Assembly (NCBI GenBank): GCA_052144935.1
Contig: JBKQPR010000066.1
Span: 1 to 28,816, forward strand
From: JOPF133 sp052144935
Lineage (GTDB): Bacteria; Acidobacteriota; Terriglobia; Bryobacterales; Bryobacteraceae
Reading direction: 5' to 3'
Length of the DNA: 28,816 nt
Position 1 is the first letter of the stretch. Every line of letters begins with the position of its first letter. The position numbers were made by a program, and so were the translations under genes. The notes under the pieces are model-generated. The model was not told the DNA's origin and did not search any database. It saw nothing but the letters and a program-made list of their open reading frames with translations. Below, piece by piece: positions 16,615 to 23,537 of the stretch.

Positions 16615-17823
16615 TCAGGACAGCGGAGCGGCCGCTGGCGAGGGGGCGGCAGGTTCGGTCACCTTAGAGTCGCACTGGGTCACCCTCGCTACCGGTTCGG
16701 TCAGCTTGGCTTCCTGCCCGGTCAGTTTCGCGTCCTGCCCAGCCAGCCTGGGTTTCGGTTCGGTCAGCTTCGCGACGGCTTCGGCCAGCTTCGCTTCCGG
16801 TTCGCTCACCTTCGCGCTCGGCTCGGCCGGTTTGGTTTCCGGTTCGCTCAGTTTCAGGGTAAGCTGCCGTCCCGCCCCGGTGGTTTCGTTGTACCGCTCG
16901 TAGGCCTTGACGATGCGCTGCACCAGGGTGTGGCGCACCACGTCCTTTTCGTCGAACTGTACGAAGCTGATGCCTTCCACGCCCCTGAGCACCTCGGTGG
17001 CCTCTATGAGGCCGCTGCGCCGCGCGTTGGGCAGATCGATCTGGGTGATGTCGCCGTTCACCACCATCTTGGAATTGAAGCCCTGCCGCGTCAGCACCAT
17101 CTTCATCTGCTCGGGCGTGCTGTTCTGGGCTTCGTCCAGGATGATGAAGCTGTCGTTCAAAGTGCGTCCGCGCATAAAGGCGATCGGCGCCACTTCGATG
17201 GCGTTGCGCTCCAGCAGTTTATCCACGCGGTCGCTCTCCAGCATGTCGTAGAGCGCGTCGTAGAGCGGCCGCAGGTACGGGTCCACTTTTTCCTGCAAAG
17301 TACCCGGCAGGAAGCCCAGGCGCTCGCCCGCCTCCACCGCCGGGCGCGTGAGAATGATGCGCGCCACCTGCTTGTTGTTCAGCGCCGAGATGGCCATGGC
17401 CACCGCCAGGTAGGTCTTGCCGGTGCCCGCCGGGCCGATGCCGAAGACCAGGTCGTTGCGTTCGATGGCTTCCAGGTAGCGGCGCTGGTTCACCGATTTC
17501 GGCGCCAGCATCTTCTTGCCGAAGTTGCGCTGCTTGCCGCTGCGCACCAGCGCGCGCAGGGACACTTCCCGGTCGAGCGTCACCACGCGCAGGTAGCTGT
17601 TCAGATCGCCGTTGGTGAAGGCGTGGCCCTCGCGGAGCAGCGTGTTGTAGTCCTCGAGGATGGTCTCCGCGCGGGAGACGTTCTCCGCCTCGCCTTCGAT
17701 TTCCAGGTTGTTGTCGACCAATTGGGTGTGGACCGAGAGTCCCGACTCGATCAGCCGGATGTTCTCGTCACGGGTGCCAAAGAGGCTCTCCACGCCTCGG
17801 ATAATGCGCACGCTAGCTTTCAT
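16615..17823 (-). CDS. phoH: PhoH-like ATPase with C-terminal heptad-repeat tail
   Basis: The first 320 or so residues are a standard PhoH (PhoL-type) protein: an N-terminal KH-like segment, Walker A GPAGTGKT (130-137), ILTRPAVEAGERLGFLPG, and Walker B FIILDEAQNS (226-235). Normal proteins end shortly after VKAYERY. This one (402 residues) adds a tail of ten consecutive seven-residue units (324-393), consensus K-L-T-E-P-E-A, then a Pro/Ala-rich end. The ATPase domain is probably an RNA helicase-like factor acting with YbeY. The tail's role is unknown. GGAGG lies upstream but about 17 bases from the ATG, so translation initiation may be weak. Confidence 0.94.
   Translation of the reverse strand: MKASVRIIRGVESLFGTRDENIRLIESGLSVHTQLVDNNLEIEGEAENVSRAETILEDYNTLLREGHAFTNGDLNSYLRVVTLDREVSLRALVRSGKQRNFGKKMLAPKSVNQRRYLEAIERNDLVFGIGPAGTGKTYLAVAMAISALNNKQVARIILTRPAVEAGERLGFLPGTLQEKVDPYLRPLYDALYDMLESDRVDKLLERNAIEVAPIAFMRGRTLNDSFIILDEAQNSTPEQMKMVLTRQGFNSKMVVNGDITQIDLPNARRSGLIEATEVLRGVEGISFVQFDEKDVVRHTLVQRIVKAYERYNETTGAGRQLTLKLSEPETKPAEPSAKVSEPEAKLAEAVAKLTEPKPRLAGQDAKLTGQEAKLTEPVARVTQCDSKVTEPAAPSPAAAPLS
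16645..16854 (-). repeat. 21-bp minisatellite encoding the PhoH heptad tail
   Basis: Ten in-frame 21-base units, degenerate at DNA level, encode seven-residue repeats such as KVSEPEA, KLTEPKP, RLAGQDA, KLTGQEA and KLTEPVA. Units differ mainly at positions 3 to 6; K/R at position 1 and an aliphatic residue at position 2 are nearly constant. Confidence 0.9.
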
Positions 17824-17907
17824 TGATGGGGTGCTGGGTACCTCCAGGCTCGGCTGCTTCGGGACAAAGGGGGACGCTCGGACGGGGGCGCTTCAGAAAT
17901 TCGATAA

Positions 17908-17966
17908 CCCGCAAGGGCGGGCAGATGAAAATCATCTGGCCTCATTATAGCAGCGGAGCGGCGACA
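17908..17966 (-). promoter_or_regulatory. phoH operon promoter and two leader hairpins
   Basis: A perfect TATAAT lies on the minus strand at 17949-17944, with a weak TTAATT 17 bases upstream. Transcription would begin near 17937. Two adjacent hairpins follow at once: CAGATGA/TCATCTG with a 3-base loop (17922-17938) and CCCGC/GCGGG with a 4-base loop (17908-17921). There is no T-run, so they look like 5' leader structures rather than a terminator. Confidence 0.5.
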
Positions 17967-17968
17967 AA

Positions 17969-18244
17969 TTAATGACCCTCCGGGCGGACGGGGCGGACGG
18001 CCACGCCCGATCTTCCCAGCGGCCCCCTGGGTCCGAGATTGCGGACCAGCGCCGCCAGCAGGTCGTCATCGTCCCCGAACTCCTCGCCGGGATCGAAATG
18101 CGCCAGTAACGCCCGGATTTCCCGAATCCGTTTCGCGCGTTGCCCAGGCGCCATAGCCTCGCCAGCTATGAGCGCCTCTAATTCCATCGTCAGTTCCACG
18201 ATTTCCAGGCTGTCGAGATCGGCGAAGGGTTCGTGGGGAGTCAT
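17969..18244 (-). CDS. small acidic protein with acyl-carrier-like DSL motif
   Basis: This 91-residue protein is of unassigned function. Near the N-terminus it reads FADLDSLEIVELTMELEALI, strikingly like the D-S-L motif and helix II of acyl carrier proteins (DSLDxVELVMALEE), where the Ser receives phosphopantetheine. However, only ten residues precede the DSL instead of about 35, so helix I is absent. The rest (RAKRIREIRALLAHF, then DDDDLLAAL) does not match ACP helix III closely. The similarity may be coincidental or mark an ACP-derived fragment. ATG at 18244 with GGAG ten bases upstream is chosen over a TTG two codons earlier. It lies 22 bases after the coiled-coil gene and probably shares its transcript. 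Confidence 0.6.
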   Translation of the reverse strand: MTPHEPFADLDSLEIVELTMELEALIAGEAMAPGQRAKRIREIRALLAHFDPGEEFGDDDDLLAALVRNLGPRGPLGRSGVAVRPVRPEGH

Positions 18245-18266
18245 CGGCAAGACGCTCCGGCGCGCT

Positions 18267-18767
18267 TCACTCGTGGCCGTTGCGGCCCTTGTTGAGACTG
18301 TCGATGAAGGCTTGCAGTTTCAATTCGGTGACTTTCTGGACCTCGGTGAGGCGGTCAATGTTCGCCTCCAGACGGTCGACGTTCGCCTCCAGACGGTCGA
18401 CGTTCGCCTCCAGACGCTGGTAAGAGTCGATCAGGGCCCCCTGCGATTGCACCACTTCCTGTTGGGATTCCGCGATGCGCTGCTGGGACTCCACGATCCG
18501 CTGGTGGGATTCCACGATCCGCTGCTGCGAAGCCATTAGTTCCCGCTGGGACTCGACCATCCACTGCTGGGACTCCGCGATCCGCCGTTGGGACTCTACC
18601 ACGTTTTGTTGGGAATCCGTCATGCGCAGATGCGAGTCGAGGAGGGCGTTGAACCGGCGATCCGTATCGCTGTTGAGGCGCGTCACCCGCTCGTCCGTGG
18701 CCGCCATGTGAGCCTCAGCTTTGGCCTGAGACTGCAGGATGAACTGTATCGTCCCTTCGATGTCCAC
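18267..18767 (-). CDS. coiled-coil protein of unknown function
   Basis: This 166-residue protein starts with GTG and is almost wholly predicted coiled coil. Residues 52-121 are ten heptads beginning S-Q/H-x (for example SQQRIVE, SHQRIVE, SQQRIAE). Residues 119-139 are three LEAN(V/I)DR heptads. There is no signal peptide, membrane segment or catalytic motif. It begins 20 bases after the rrf2 stop on the same strand, so it may be transcribed by read-through from the suf operon, but nothing links it functionally to Fe-S assembly. Confidence 0.7.
   Translation of the reverse strand: MDIEGTIQFILQSQAKAEAHMAATDERVTRLNSDTDRRFNALLDSHLRMTDSQQNVVESQRRIAESQQWMVESQRELMASQQRIVESHQRIVESQQRIAESQQEVVQSQGALIDSYQRLEANVDRLEANVDRLEANIDRLTEVQKVTELKLQAFIDSLNKGRNGHE
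18360..18416 (-). repeat. 21-bp tandem repeat in the coiled-coil gene
   Basis: Two exact copies of a 21-base unit (18360-18380 and 18381-18401; starts GTTCGCCTCCAGACGG on the plus strand) and a third partial copy (18402-18416) encode the LEANVDR heptads. The perfect identity indicates recent expansion. Confidence 0.9.
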
Positions 18768-18787
18768 GTTCTTAGCCTATCACGCCT

Positions 18788-19261
18788 TCACTGCAGCAAC
18801 TGCAGCCCGTTCGGCCCCGGAATCGAGCGCACCCAGGAGTTCATATCCTTCTCATTTTGCAGCAGATCGCGCAGGGTTGCCTTGCTCAATACCTGGTCCA
18901 CCGCCACCTGCACGGCGCGCCACAGCGACCGCACCGAGCAATCCACCGAGCGCGTGCAGATGGCCGCCTGGCCGGCATGGCTGTCGCAAAAATCGCTCTC
19001 GAACAAACGGCCGCCCAGCGCGTCGATCACGTCGCCGATGCCGATCGCCTCGGCCGGCCGCGCCAGCGTGTAGCCGCCCTCCTTGCCCCGCGCCGCCTTC
19101 ACGAATCCGCCCTTGCGCAGCACCCGCAACAGCTTGGCCGCGTAGGACGCCGAGACGCCTTCCGCCTGGCTGATCTCCGGGATGGTCAGCCCCTGTCCCT
19201 CCGCATAGGCCAACCGCACCAGGCAGCGAAGACCGTATTCTTCGTTCGAGCTCAACTTCAT
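18788..19261 (-). CDS. Rrf2-family Fe-S-sensing regulator (IscR/SufR-like)
   Basis: This 157-residue regulator starts at MKLSSNEEYGLRCLVRLAY, the family's usual opening; its ATG overlaps the sufT stop (ATGA). The winged helix-turn-helix includes TIPEISQAEGVSASYAAKLL and the wing GKEGGYTLARP. Three cysteines (Cys92, Cys102, Cys108) in FCDSHAGQAAICTRSVDC form the likely [2Fe-2S] ligand site. Spacing (9 and 5) differs from E. coli IscR. Its place as the last gene of sufBCDSUT implies autoregulation of Fe-S assembly according to cluster status, probably through the dyad upstream of sufB. Confidence 0.9.
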   Translation of the reverse strand: MKLSSNEEYGLRCLVRLAYAEGQGLTIPEISQAEGVSASYAAKLLRVLRKGGFVKAARGKEGGYTLARPAEAIGIGDVIDALGGRLFESDFCDSHAGQAAICTRSVDCSVRSLWRAVQVAVDQVLSKATLRDLLQNEKDMNSWVRSIPGPNGLQLLQ

Positions 19262-19590
19262 CTTCGCAGCCTCGCAATCGGAATGATGTCCTCGATTCCC
19301 AGCGCCAGCTTGGCCGCTTCCGACATCAGGGCCTTGCTCCACGGCGGATCGAAGGTCAATTCCAGTTTCACGTCCGTCACCCCCGGCACGGCCCGCACGG
19401 CGCGCTCCACATCCGCCGGCAGCGTTCCCGCCACCGGACAATTCGGCGCCGTCAGGGTCATGCGGACCGCGACCCGCCCCTCCGCGTCCACCGTGACATC
19501 GTAAATCAGCCCCAGCTCGTAGATGTTGACGGGCATCTCCGGGTCGTAAACCTTGCGCATCGCCGCGACTACTTGGTCCCGCAGATTCAT
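19258..19590 (-). CDS. sufT: SufT/MIP18-family (DUF59) Fe-S assembly factor
   Basis: This 110-residue DUF59 protein has the family blocks VYDPEMPVNIYELGLIYDV, MTLTAPNCPVAGTLP, with the single conserved Cys, and LELTFDPPW. SufT-like proteins help mature Fe-S clusters under high demand. The start is MNLRDQ; its ATG overlaps the sufU stop (ATGA), and its own stop overlaps the regulator's ATG. Position in the operon supports the assignment. Confidence 0.92.
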   Translation of the reverse strand: MNLRDQVVAAMRKVYDPEMPVNIYELGLIYDVTVDAEGRVAVRMTLTAPNCPVAGTLPADVERAVRAVPGVTDVKLELTFDPPWSKALMSEAAKLALGIEDIIPIARLRR

Positions 19591-20027
19591 TCGGTCGTGA
19601 CGGGCTCCGCCGTTTCGTTGTGGAGCGCCGATTTCAGCGTGTGCCACGCCAGCGTGGCGCACTTCACACGCGCCGGGTAATCGCGCACCCCGCAAAACAC
19701 CACCAGCTTGCCCAGCTCTTTACTGGCCGGCGTATCGGTGGTGAGCAACTCGTGGAAGCGCTCCAGCAGGGCCAGCGCTTCCTCGCGCGATTTGCCCTTC
19801 ATGGTCTCGGTCATTAGCGAGGCCGAGGCCGTAGAGATGGCGCAGCCCGAGCCCACAAAACTGGCGTCCTCCACCACGTCGTCCTTCATCTTCAAGTACA
19901 GCCGCAGCTTGTCCCCGCAGAGAGGATTGTAGCCCTCCACCTTGCTGGTGGCGTCTTCCATCGGATGGCAGTTCCGCGGACGCCGGCTGTGATCCAGAAT
20001 CGTTTCCTGATACAGATCGTCGACCAT
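19587..20027 (-). CDS. sufU: SufU, IscU-like sulfur acceptor/scaffold
   Basis: This 146-residue protein works with SufS: it accepts persulfide sulfur or carries nascent clusters. Conserved ligands are visible as NPLCGD (Cys37, Asp39), GSGCAIS (Cys62) and VKCATLAW (Cys123). An insertion between the second and third cysteines, absent from IscU, is typical of SufU. The ATG overlaps the sufS stop by one base (TGATG). A longer upstream frame exists only because of overlap with sufS and is not used. Confidence 0.95.
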   Translation of the reverse strand: MVDDLYQETILDHSRRPRNCHPMEDATSKVEGYNPLCGDKLRLYLKMKDDVVEDASFVGSGCAISTASASLMTETMKGKSREEALALLERFHELLTTDTPASKELGKLVVFCGVRDYPARVKCATLAWHTLKSALHNETAEPVTTE

Positions 20028-21274
20028 CAGGAGAAAACCTCTTTGACTTTCTTGAGACCGGCCGCCAGCGCGTCGATCTCCGCCGCCGTGTTGTAGAACG
20101 CCAGCGACGCTCTGGTAGTGGCCGGCACGTGGAACCAATCCATCACCGGCTGTGCGCAATGATGGCCCGTGCGCACCGCGATTCCCTGGCGGTCCAGCAG
20201 CGTGCCGATATCGTGCGGATGGATGCCCTCGATTACAAACGAGAGCACCGCCGCCTTCTCCCGCGCCGTTCCGATCAGCCGCAGCCCGGGGATCTGCAAC
20301 AGCACCTCGGTCCCGTACTGCAATAAATCATGTTCGTAAGCCGCAATCTTGTCCAGACCGATCTGGCTCACGTAATCCAGCGCCGCTCCCATGCCGATGC
20401 CGCCCGCGATATTGGGCGTGCCGGCTTCGAACTTGTAAGGCAGGTCGTTGTAGGTGGTCTTCTCGAAAGTGACCACGCGAATCATGTCGCCGCCGCCCTG
20501 ATAGGGAGGCATGGCGTTCAGCAGTTTGGTCTTGCCGTACAAAATCCCGATCCCCGTGGGTCCGAATACCTTGTGGCCCGAGAAGGTGTAAAAGTCGGCA
20601 TCGAGAGCCTGCACGTCGACCTTCATGTGCGGCGCCGCCTGCGCGCCGTCGACCAGCGCCAGCGCTCCCGCGCGATGCGCCATCTCGATGATTTGGGCCG
20701 CCGGGTTGATGGTGCCCAGCGCGTTCGAGACGTGCGCGAAAGCCACCATCCTGGTGCGCGGCGTGAGCAGCTTCTCGTATTCCTCGAGCAGCAGCTCGCC
20801 GCGGTCGTTCATCGGAATCACCCGCAGCCGGGAGCCTTTCTCCTCGCATAGCATCTGCCAGGGCACGATGTTGGAGTGGTGCTCCATGGCCGAGATGACG
20901 ATCTCGTCGCCCTCCCGCACATTCTTGCGGCCCCAACTGCTGGCCACCAGGTTGATGCCCTCGGTGGCGCCTCGCACGAAGATCAGCTCGGCCTTGCTGC
21001 GCGCGTTCAGGAAGCGCTTGGCCTTGAGGCGCGTCTCCTCGTAGGCCGCCGTGGAGCGCTGGCTCAACTCGTGTACGCCGCGGTGAATATTGGCGCAATC
21101 CACTTCATGGAAGCGGCGGATGGCGTCGATCACCGCGAAGGGCTTCTGCGCCGTGGCGGCGCTGTCCAGATAGATCAGCGGCTTGCCATGGACCTTCTGC
21201 TTGAGGACCGGAAAGTCCGCCCGCACCTTCTCCACATCGAAACCGGCTTCGACCACGCTAGTGAGAGTGCTCAT
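20027..21274 (-). CDS. sufS: cysteine desulfurase SufS
   Basis: This 415-residue PLP enzyme converts cysteine to alanine and passes sulfur to SufU. Motifs: LDSAATAQKP (36-45), AMEHHSNIVPW, PLP lysine in SGHKVFGPTG (Lys235), and catalytic Cys373 in RTGHHCAQPVMDW. The start MSTLTSVVEAG is chosen because GAGG lies 8 bases upstream. The open frame extends further back only through an inserted palindromic repeat (21282-21433). In the ancestral arrangement this ATG must have overlapped the end of sufD, since the 23 bases around it are duplicated at the sufD stop. Confidence 0.97.
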   Translation of the reverse strand: MSTLTSVVEAGFDVEKVRADFPVLKQKVHGKPLIYLDSAATAQKPFAVIDAIRRFHEVDCANIHRGVHELSQRSTAAYEETRLKAKRFLNARSKAELIFVRGATEGINLVASSWGRKNVREGDEIVISAMEHHSNIVPWQMLCEEKGSRLRVIPMNDRGELLLEEYEKLLTPRTRMVAFAHVSNALGTINPAAQIIEMAHRAGALALVDGAQAAPHMKVDVQALDADFYTFSGHKVFGPTGIGILYGKTKLLNAMPPYQGGGDMIRVVTFEKTTYNDLPYKFEAGTPNIAGGIGMGAALDYVSQIGLDKIAAYEHDLLQYGTEVLLQIPGLRLIGTAREKAAVLSFVIEGIHPHDIGTLLDRQGIAVRTGHHCAQPVMDWFHVPATTRASLAFYNTAAEIDALAAGLKKVKEVFS

Positions 21275-21281
21275 GGAATTT
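21259..21281. repeat. 23-bp direct repeat, copy at sufS start
   Basis: This copy is identical over 23 bases to 21434-21456 and contains AGTGAGAGTGCTCATGGAATTT on the plus strand, given as AGTGAGAGTGC then TCATGGAATTT. Here it carries the sufS ATG. Confidence 0.95.
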
Positions 21282-21433
21282 GCCTCGGCACGCGGCGCCA
21301 TAAATCTCTGCGCGTCCGCTCCCTGACGGGGTGCCCTCTGGGCCCGGCTCGGTACGGCCTTCAGAGCCGCGACCTTCAGAGCCGCGACCGTCAGGGAGCG
21401 GTCTGTCGGCACAAACCGTACCGACGCCATGAT
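21282..21433. mobile_element. palindromic REP/MITE-like insert between sufD and sufS
   Basis: This 152-base insert has a perfect 14-base inverted repeat, CCGCTCCCTGACGG (21316-21329) and CCGTCAGGGAGCGG (21388-21401), and a 15-base tandem duplication CCTTCAGAGCCGCGA (21358-21372, 21373-21387). Translated fragments such as PLPDGRGSEGRGSEG are, to my knowledge, a familiar by-product of a dispersed repeat in Solibacter-like genomes. It encodes no transposase, so it would need to be mobilised in trans or be a by-product of replication. It separates two genes that once overlapped. Confidence 0.8.
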
Positions 21434-22620
21434 TAGTGAGAGTGCTCATGGAATTTCTCGAATAGAATCCGTTCCAGCGAATTGTGCAGCGCCTCCACCT
21501 TGATCCGATCGGCGATGTCCTGCGCAAATGCGTAAATCAACAGATTGCGCGCATCCTCCCGGCCGATGCCTCGCGATTGCAGGTAGAACATCGACTCGGC
21601 GTCCAACTGGCCTATGGTCGCGCCGTGCGTGCAGCGCACATCGTCGGCCAGGATCTGCAGCTCGGGCTTGGTGTCGATCACCGCCTCGTCGGACAGCACC
21701 AGGTTCTTGTTGGTCTGCTTGGAGTCGGTCTTCTGCGCGTCCTTGCGGACGATGATGCGCCCGTTGAACACCGCGCCGGCCCGGCCGTCCAGAATCCCCT
21801 TGTACAGCTCGTGGCTGGTGCCGTGCGGCTTGGCGTGGTCGATCACGGTGTGATTGTCCACGTGCTGCGTGCCGTTGGCGATGTACAGCCCGTTGAGGGC
21901 GGCCTCGGTGCCCTCCGAGAGCACCACTCCCACATCGTTCCGCACCAGCGCCCCGCCCAGCGAAATCGAGAGCGAGGAGAAGTTGGCGCTGCGCCCCAGC
22001 GCAGCCTGCATGCTGGCCACGTGATACGCGCGCGCGTCTTCCAACTGCACCTTATAGTGATCCACCACCGAGCCGGCCCCGACTGAGATTTCGGTCACCG
22101 CATTGGTGAAATAGAAACCCTCGCCTTTGTAAGTCTCAATGATGCTGCACTGGGCATTGGCGCCCACCAGAATGAGCGTGCGCGGATGGACAGCCACCGG
22201 ATCGGCCTGCTCCGCAACCTCATATGTAATTTCGATGGGTTTGGCGACGACCGCGCCGCTCGGGACGCGCAGCACGGTCACGGGGACCTGGCTGTTCACG
22301 AAAGCCGTGTTGAGAGCCACGAACGCGTTGCGGTCGAACGCGGCGTAACGCGCCAGGTGGGCTTGCGCCTCTTCGAGGTCCAGCTCTTCCACGGCCTCCG
22401 GCGCGCAGATAAGCGTATCCGCGGAACCCACCCGAAACGCGGTCCGCGCGATGGGCGCGACATTGGTGAAGCGCCACTCTTCGTCGTGCGTGGTGGGAAA
22501 GCCGGCATCCGAAAACCGCTGGAAGGCCGCCTCGCGCAAATCCTGCACCCACGGCCCAGCGGGCGCCTGGTCGGTGAACTCGCGCAGCCAATTGCCGATC
22601 TGTTCCGCTACCGCCGTCAT
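21433..22620 (-). CDS. sufD: SufD, Fe-S scaffold subunit
   Basis: This 395-residue beta-helical protein partners SufB in the SufBC2D scaffold. It shows the SufB/D core: VDHYKVQLEDARAYHVAS, NGLYIANGTQHVDNHTVIDHAKPHGTSHELYKGILDGRAGAVFNGRI, and near the end CTHGATIGQLDAESMFYLQSRGIGREDARNLLIYAFA. The last block includes the cysteine-histidine pair used in cluster assembly. The ATG overlaps the sufC stop (ATGA). The C-terminal KFHEHSH lies in the 23-base duplicated segment, so insertion of the repeat element left the protein intact and changed only the stop from a presumed TAG to TAA. Confidence 0.95.
   Translation of the reverse strand: MTAVAEQIGNWLREFTDQAPAGPWVQDLREAAFQRFSDAGFPTTHDEEWRFTNVAPIARTAFRVGSADTLICAPEAVEELDLEEAQAHLARYAAFDRNAFVALNTAFVNSQVPVTVLRVPSGAVVAKPIEITYEVAEQADPVAVHPRTLILVGANAQCSIIETYKGEGFYFTNAVTEISVGAGSVVDHYKVQLEDARAYHVASMQAALGRSANFSSLSISLGGALVRNDVGVVLSEGTEAALNGLYIANGTQHVDNHTVIDHAKPHGTSHELYKGILDGRAGAVFNGRIIVRKDAQKTDSKQTNKNLVLSDEAVIDTKPELQILADDVRCTHGATIGQLDAESMFYLQSRGIGREDARNLLIYAFAQDIADRIKVEALHNSLERILFEKFHEHSH
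21434..21456. repeat. 23-bp direct repeat, copy at sufD end
   Basis: This is the same 23 bases as 21259-21281. Here it encodes the SufD C-terminus (KFHEHSH) and two bases of the stop codon. Confidence 0.95.
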
Positions 22621-23393
22621 ACCTTGCCGACCGCCTCTTCTTCGTCCTCGATCCCCAGCGCGGCGTATCCGCTTTCTTCCAGCTCCAGCGCCAGTTCCTT
22701 GCCGCCCGACTTCACAATCCGCCCCTCGGAAAGCACGTGTACAAAATCCGGCACGATGTAGTTCAAGAGGCGCTGGTAGTGGGTCACCACGATCATCGAT
22801 CGCTCCGGGCCGCGCAGGGCGTTCACGCCGGCAGCCACCGTGCGCAGCGCGTCGATGTCGAGGCCCGAATCGGTCTCATCGAGAATCGCCAGCCGCGGCT
22901 CCAGCACGGCCATCTGGAAAATCTCGTTGCGCTTCTTTTCGCCGCCTGAAAAGCCGGTATTCACGGCGCGGTTCAGCAGCGTCTGGTCCATCTCCATCAG
23001 CTTCATTTTTTCGCGGACCAGGGTCAGAAAATCGAAGGCGTCCAGCTCCGGCAAGTCGCGGCGCTTGCGGATGGTGTTCAGCGCGGCCTTCAGAAAATAC
23101 ATGTTGCTCACGCCCGGTATCTCCACGGGGTACTGGAAAGCCAGGAAAATGCCCTTCTGGGCGCGCTCTTCGGGAGCCAGCGCCAGGAGGTCTTCGCCTT
23201 CGTAAAGCACCTGGCCGCCGGTGACGTGGTATAGCTCCCGCCCCGCCAGCACCTGCGCCAGCGTGCTCTTCCCGGAGCCGTTCGGCCCCATGATGGCATG
23301 CACCTCGCCCGAGTCGACGGTGAGGTCGATGCCCTTCAGAATTTCGCGTTCGCCAACCGTGGCGTGTAGATCTTTGATTTCAAGTAGTGCCAT
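22617..23393 (-). CDS. sufC: SufC, Fe-S assembly ATPase
   Basis: This 258-residue ABC-type ATPase without membrane segments energises the SufBCD scaffold. Walker A GPNGSGKS (36-43), Q-loop FQYPVEIPGV, signature FSGGEKKRNE and Walker B LAILDETDSGLDIDAL are all present and SufC-specific. Its GGAG ribosome-binding site, four bases before the ATG, lies within a repeat-like segment (23394-23415) that echoes the intergenic repeat upstream. It therefore seems the translation signal came with, or was copied from, the repeat. It is separated from sufB by 144 bases. Confidence 0.97.
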   Translation of the reverse strand: MALLEIKDLHATVGEREILKGIDLTVDSGEVHAIMGPNGSGKSTLAQVLAGRELYHVTGGQVLYEGEDLLALAPEERAQKGIFLAFQYPVEIPGVSNMYFLKAALNTIRKRRDLPELDAFDFLTLVREKMKLMEMDQTLLNRAVNTGFSGGEKKRNEIFQMAVLEPRLAILDETDSGLDIDALRTVAAGVNALRGPERSMIVVTHYQRLLNYIVPDFVHVLSEGRIVKSGGKELALELEESGYAALGIEDEEEAVGKV

Positions 23394-23525
23394 GTTCTCC
23401 GTGCTTCCTCTGCCAACTGCCTCGCACTCACCGCGAAGGCGCAGAGAACATAGAGGCTACGTAGAGGAAATTCACTCCGCTTTTCTCCGCGCTTCCTCTG
23501 CGGCCTCCGCGTCTCCGCGGTGAAT
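23394..23525. repeat. intergenic imperfect-palindrome repeat between sufB and sufC
   Basis: Terminal arms TCACCGCGAAGGCGCAGAG (23428-23446) and, reversed, TCACCGCGGAGACGCGGAGG (from 23524 leftward) form an imperfect inverted repeat around a roughly 50-base middle. A second internal direct repeat, TTCTCCG-T/C-GCTTCCTCTGC (near 23396 and 23483), extends it to the sufC start. Sequence of the type 'ACCGCnGAGnCGCnGAG' is, from general knowledge, dispersed between genes in many bacteria and has no known coding role. Confidence 0.8.
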
Positions 23526-23537
23526 GACGATCCCGCC

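Noticed and set aside
19262..19441. 60-residue N-terminal extension of the Rrf2 regulator
   Set aside because: It lies entirely within sufT in another frame; the ATGA overlap at 19261 fits the operon's coupling pattern.
21274..21430. N-terminal extension of SufS starting at 21430
   Set aside because: The extra 52 residues are encoded by the palindromic insert; family length and the GAGG before 21274 support the shorter start.
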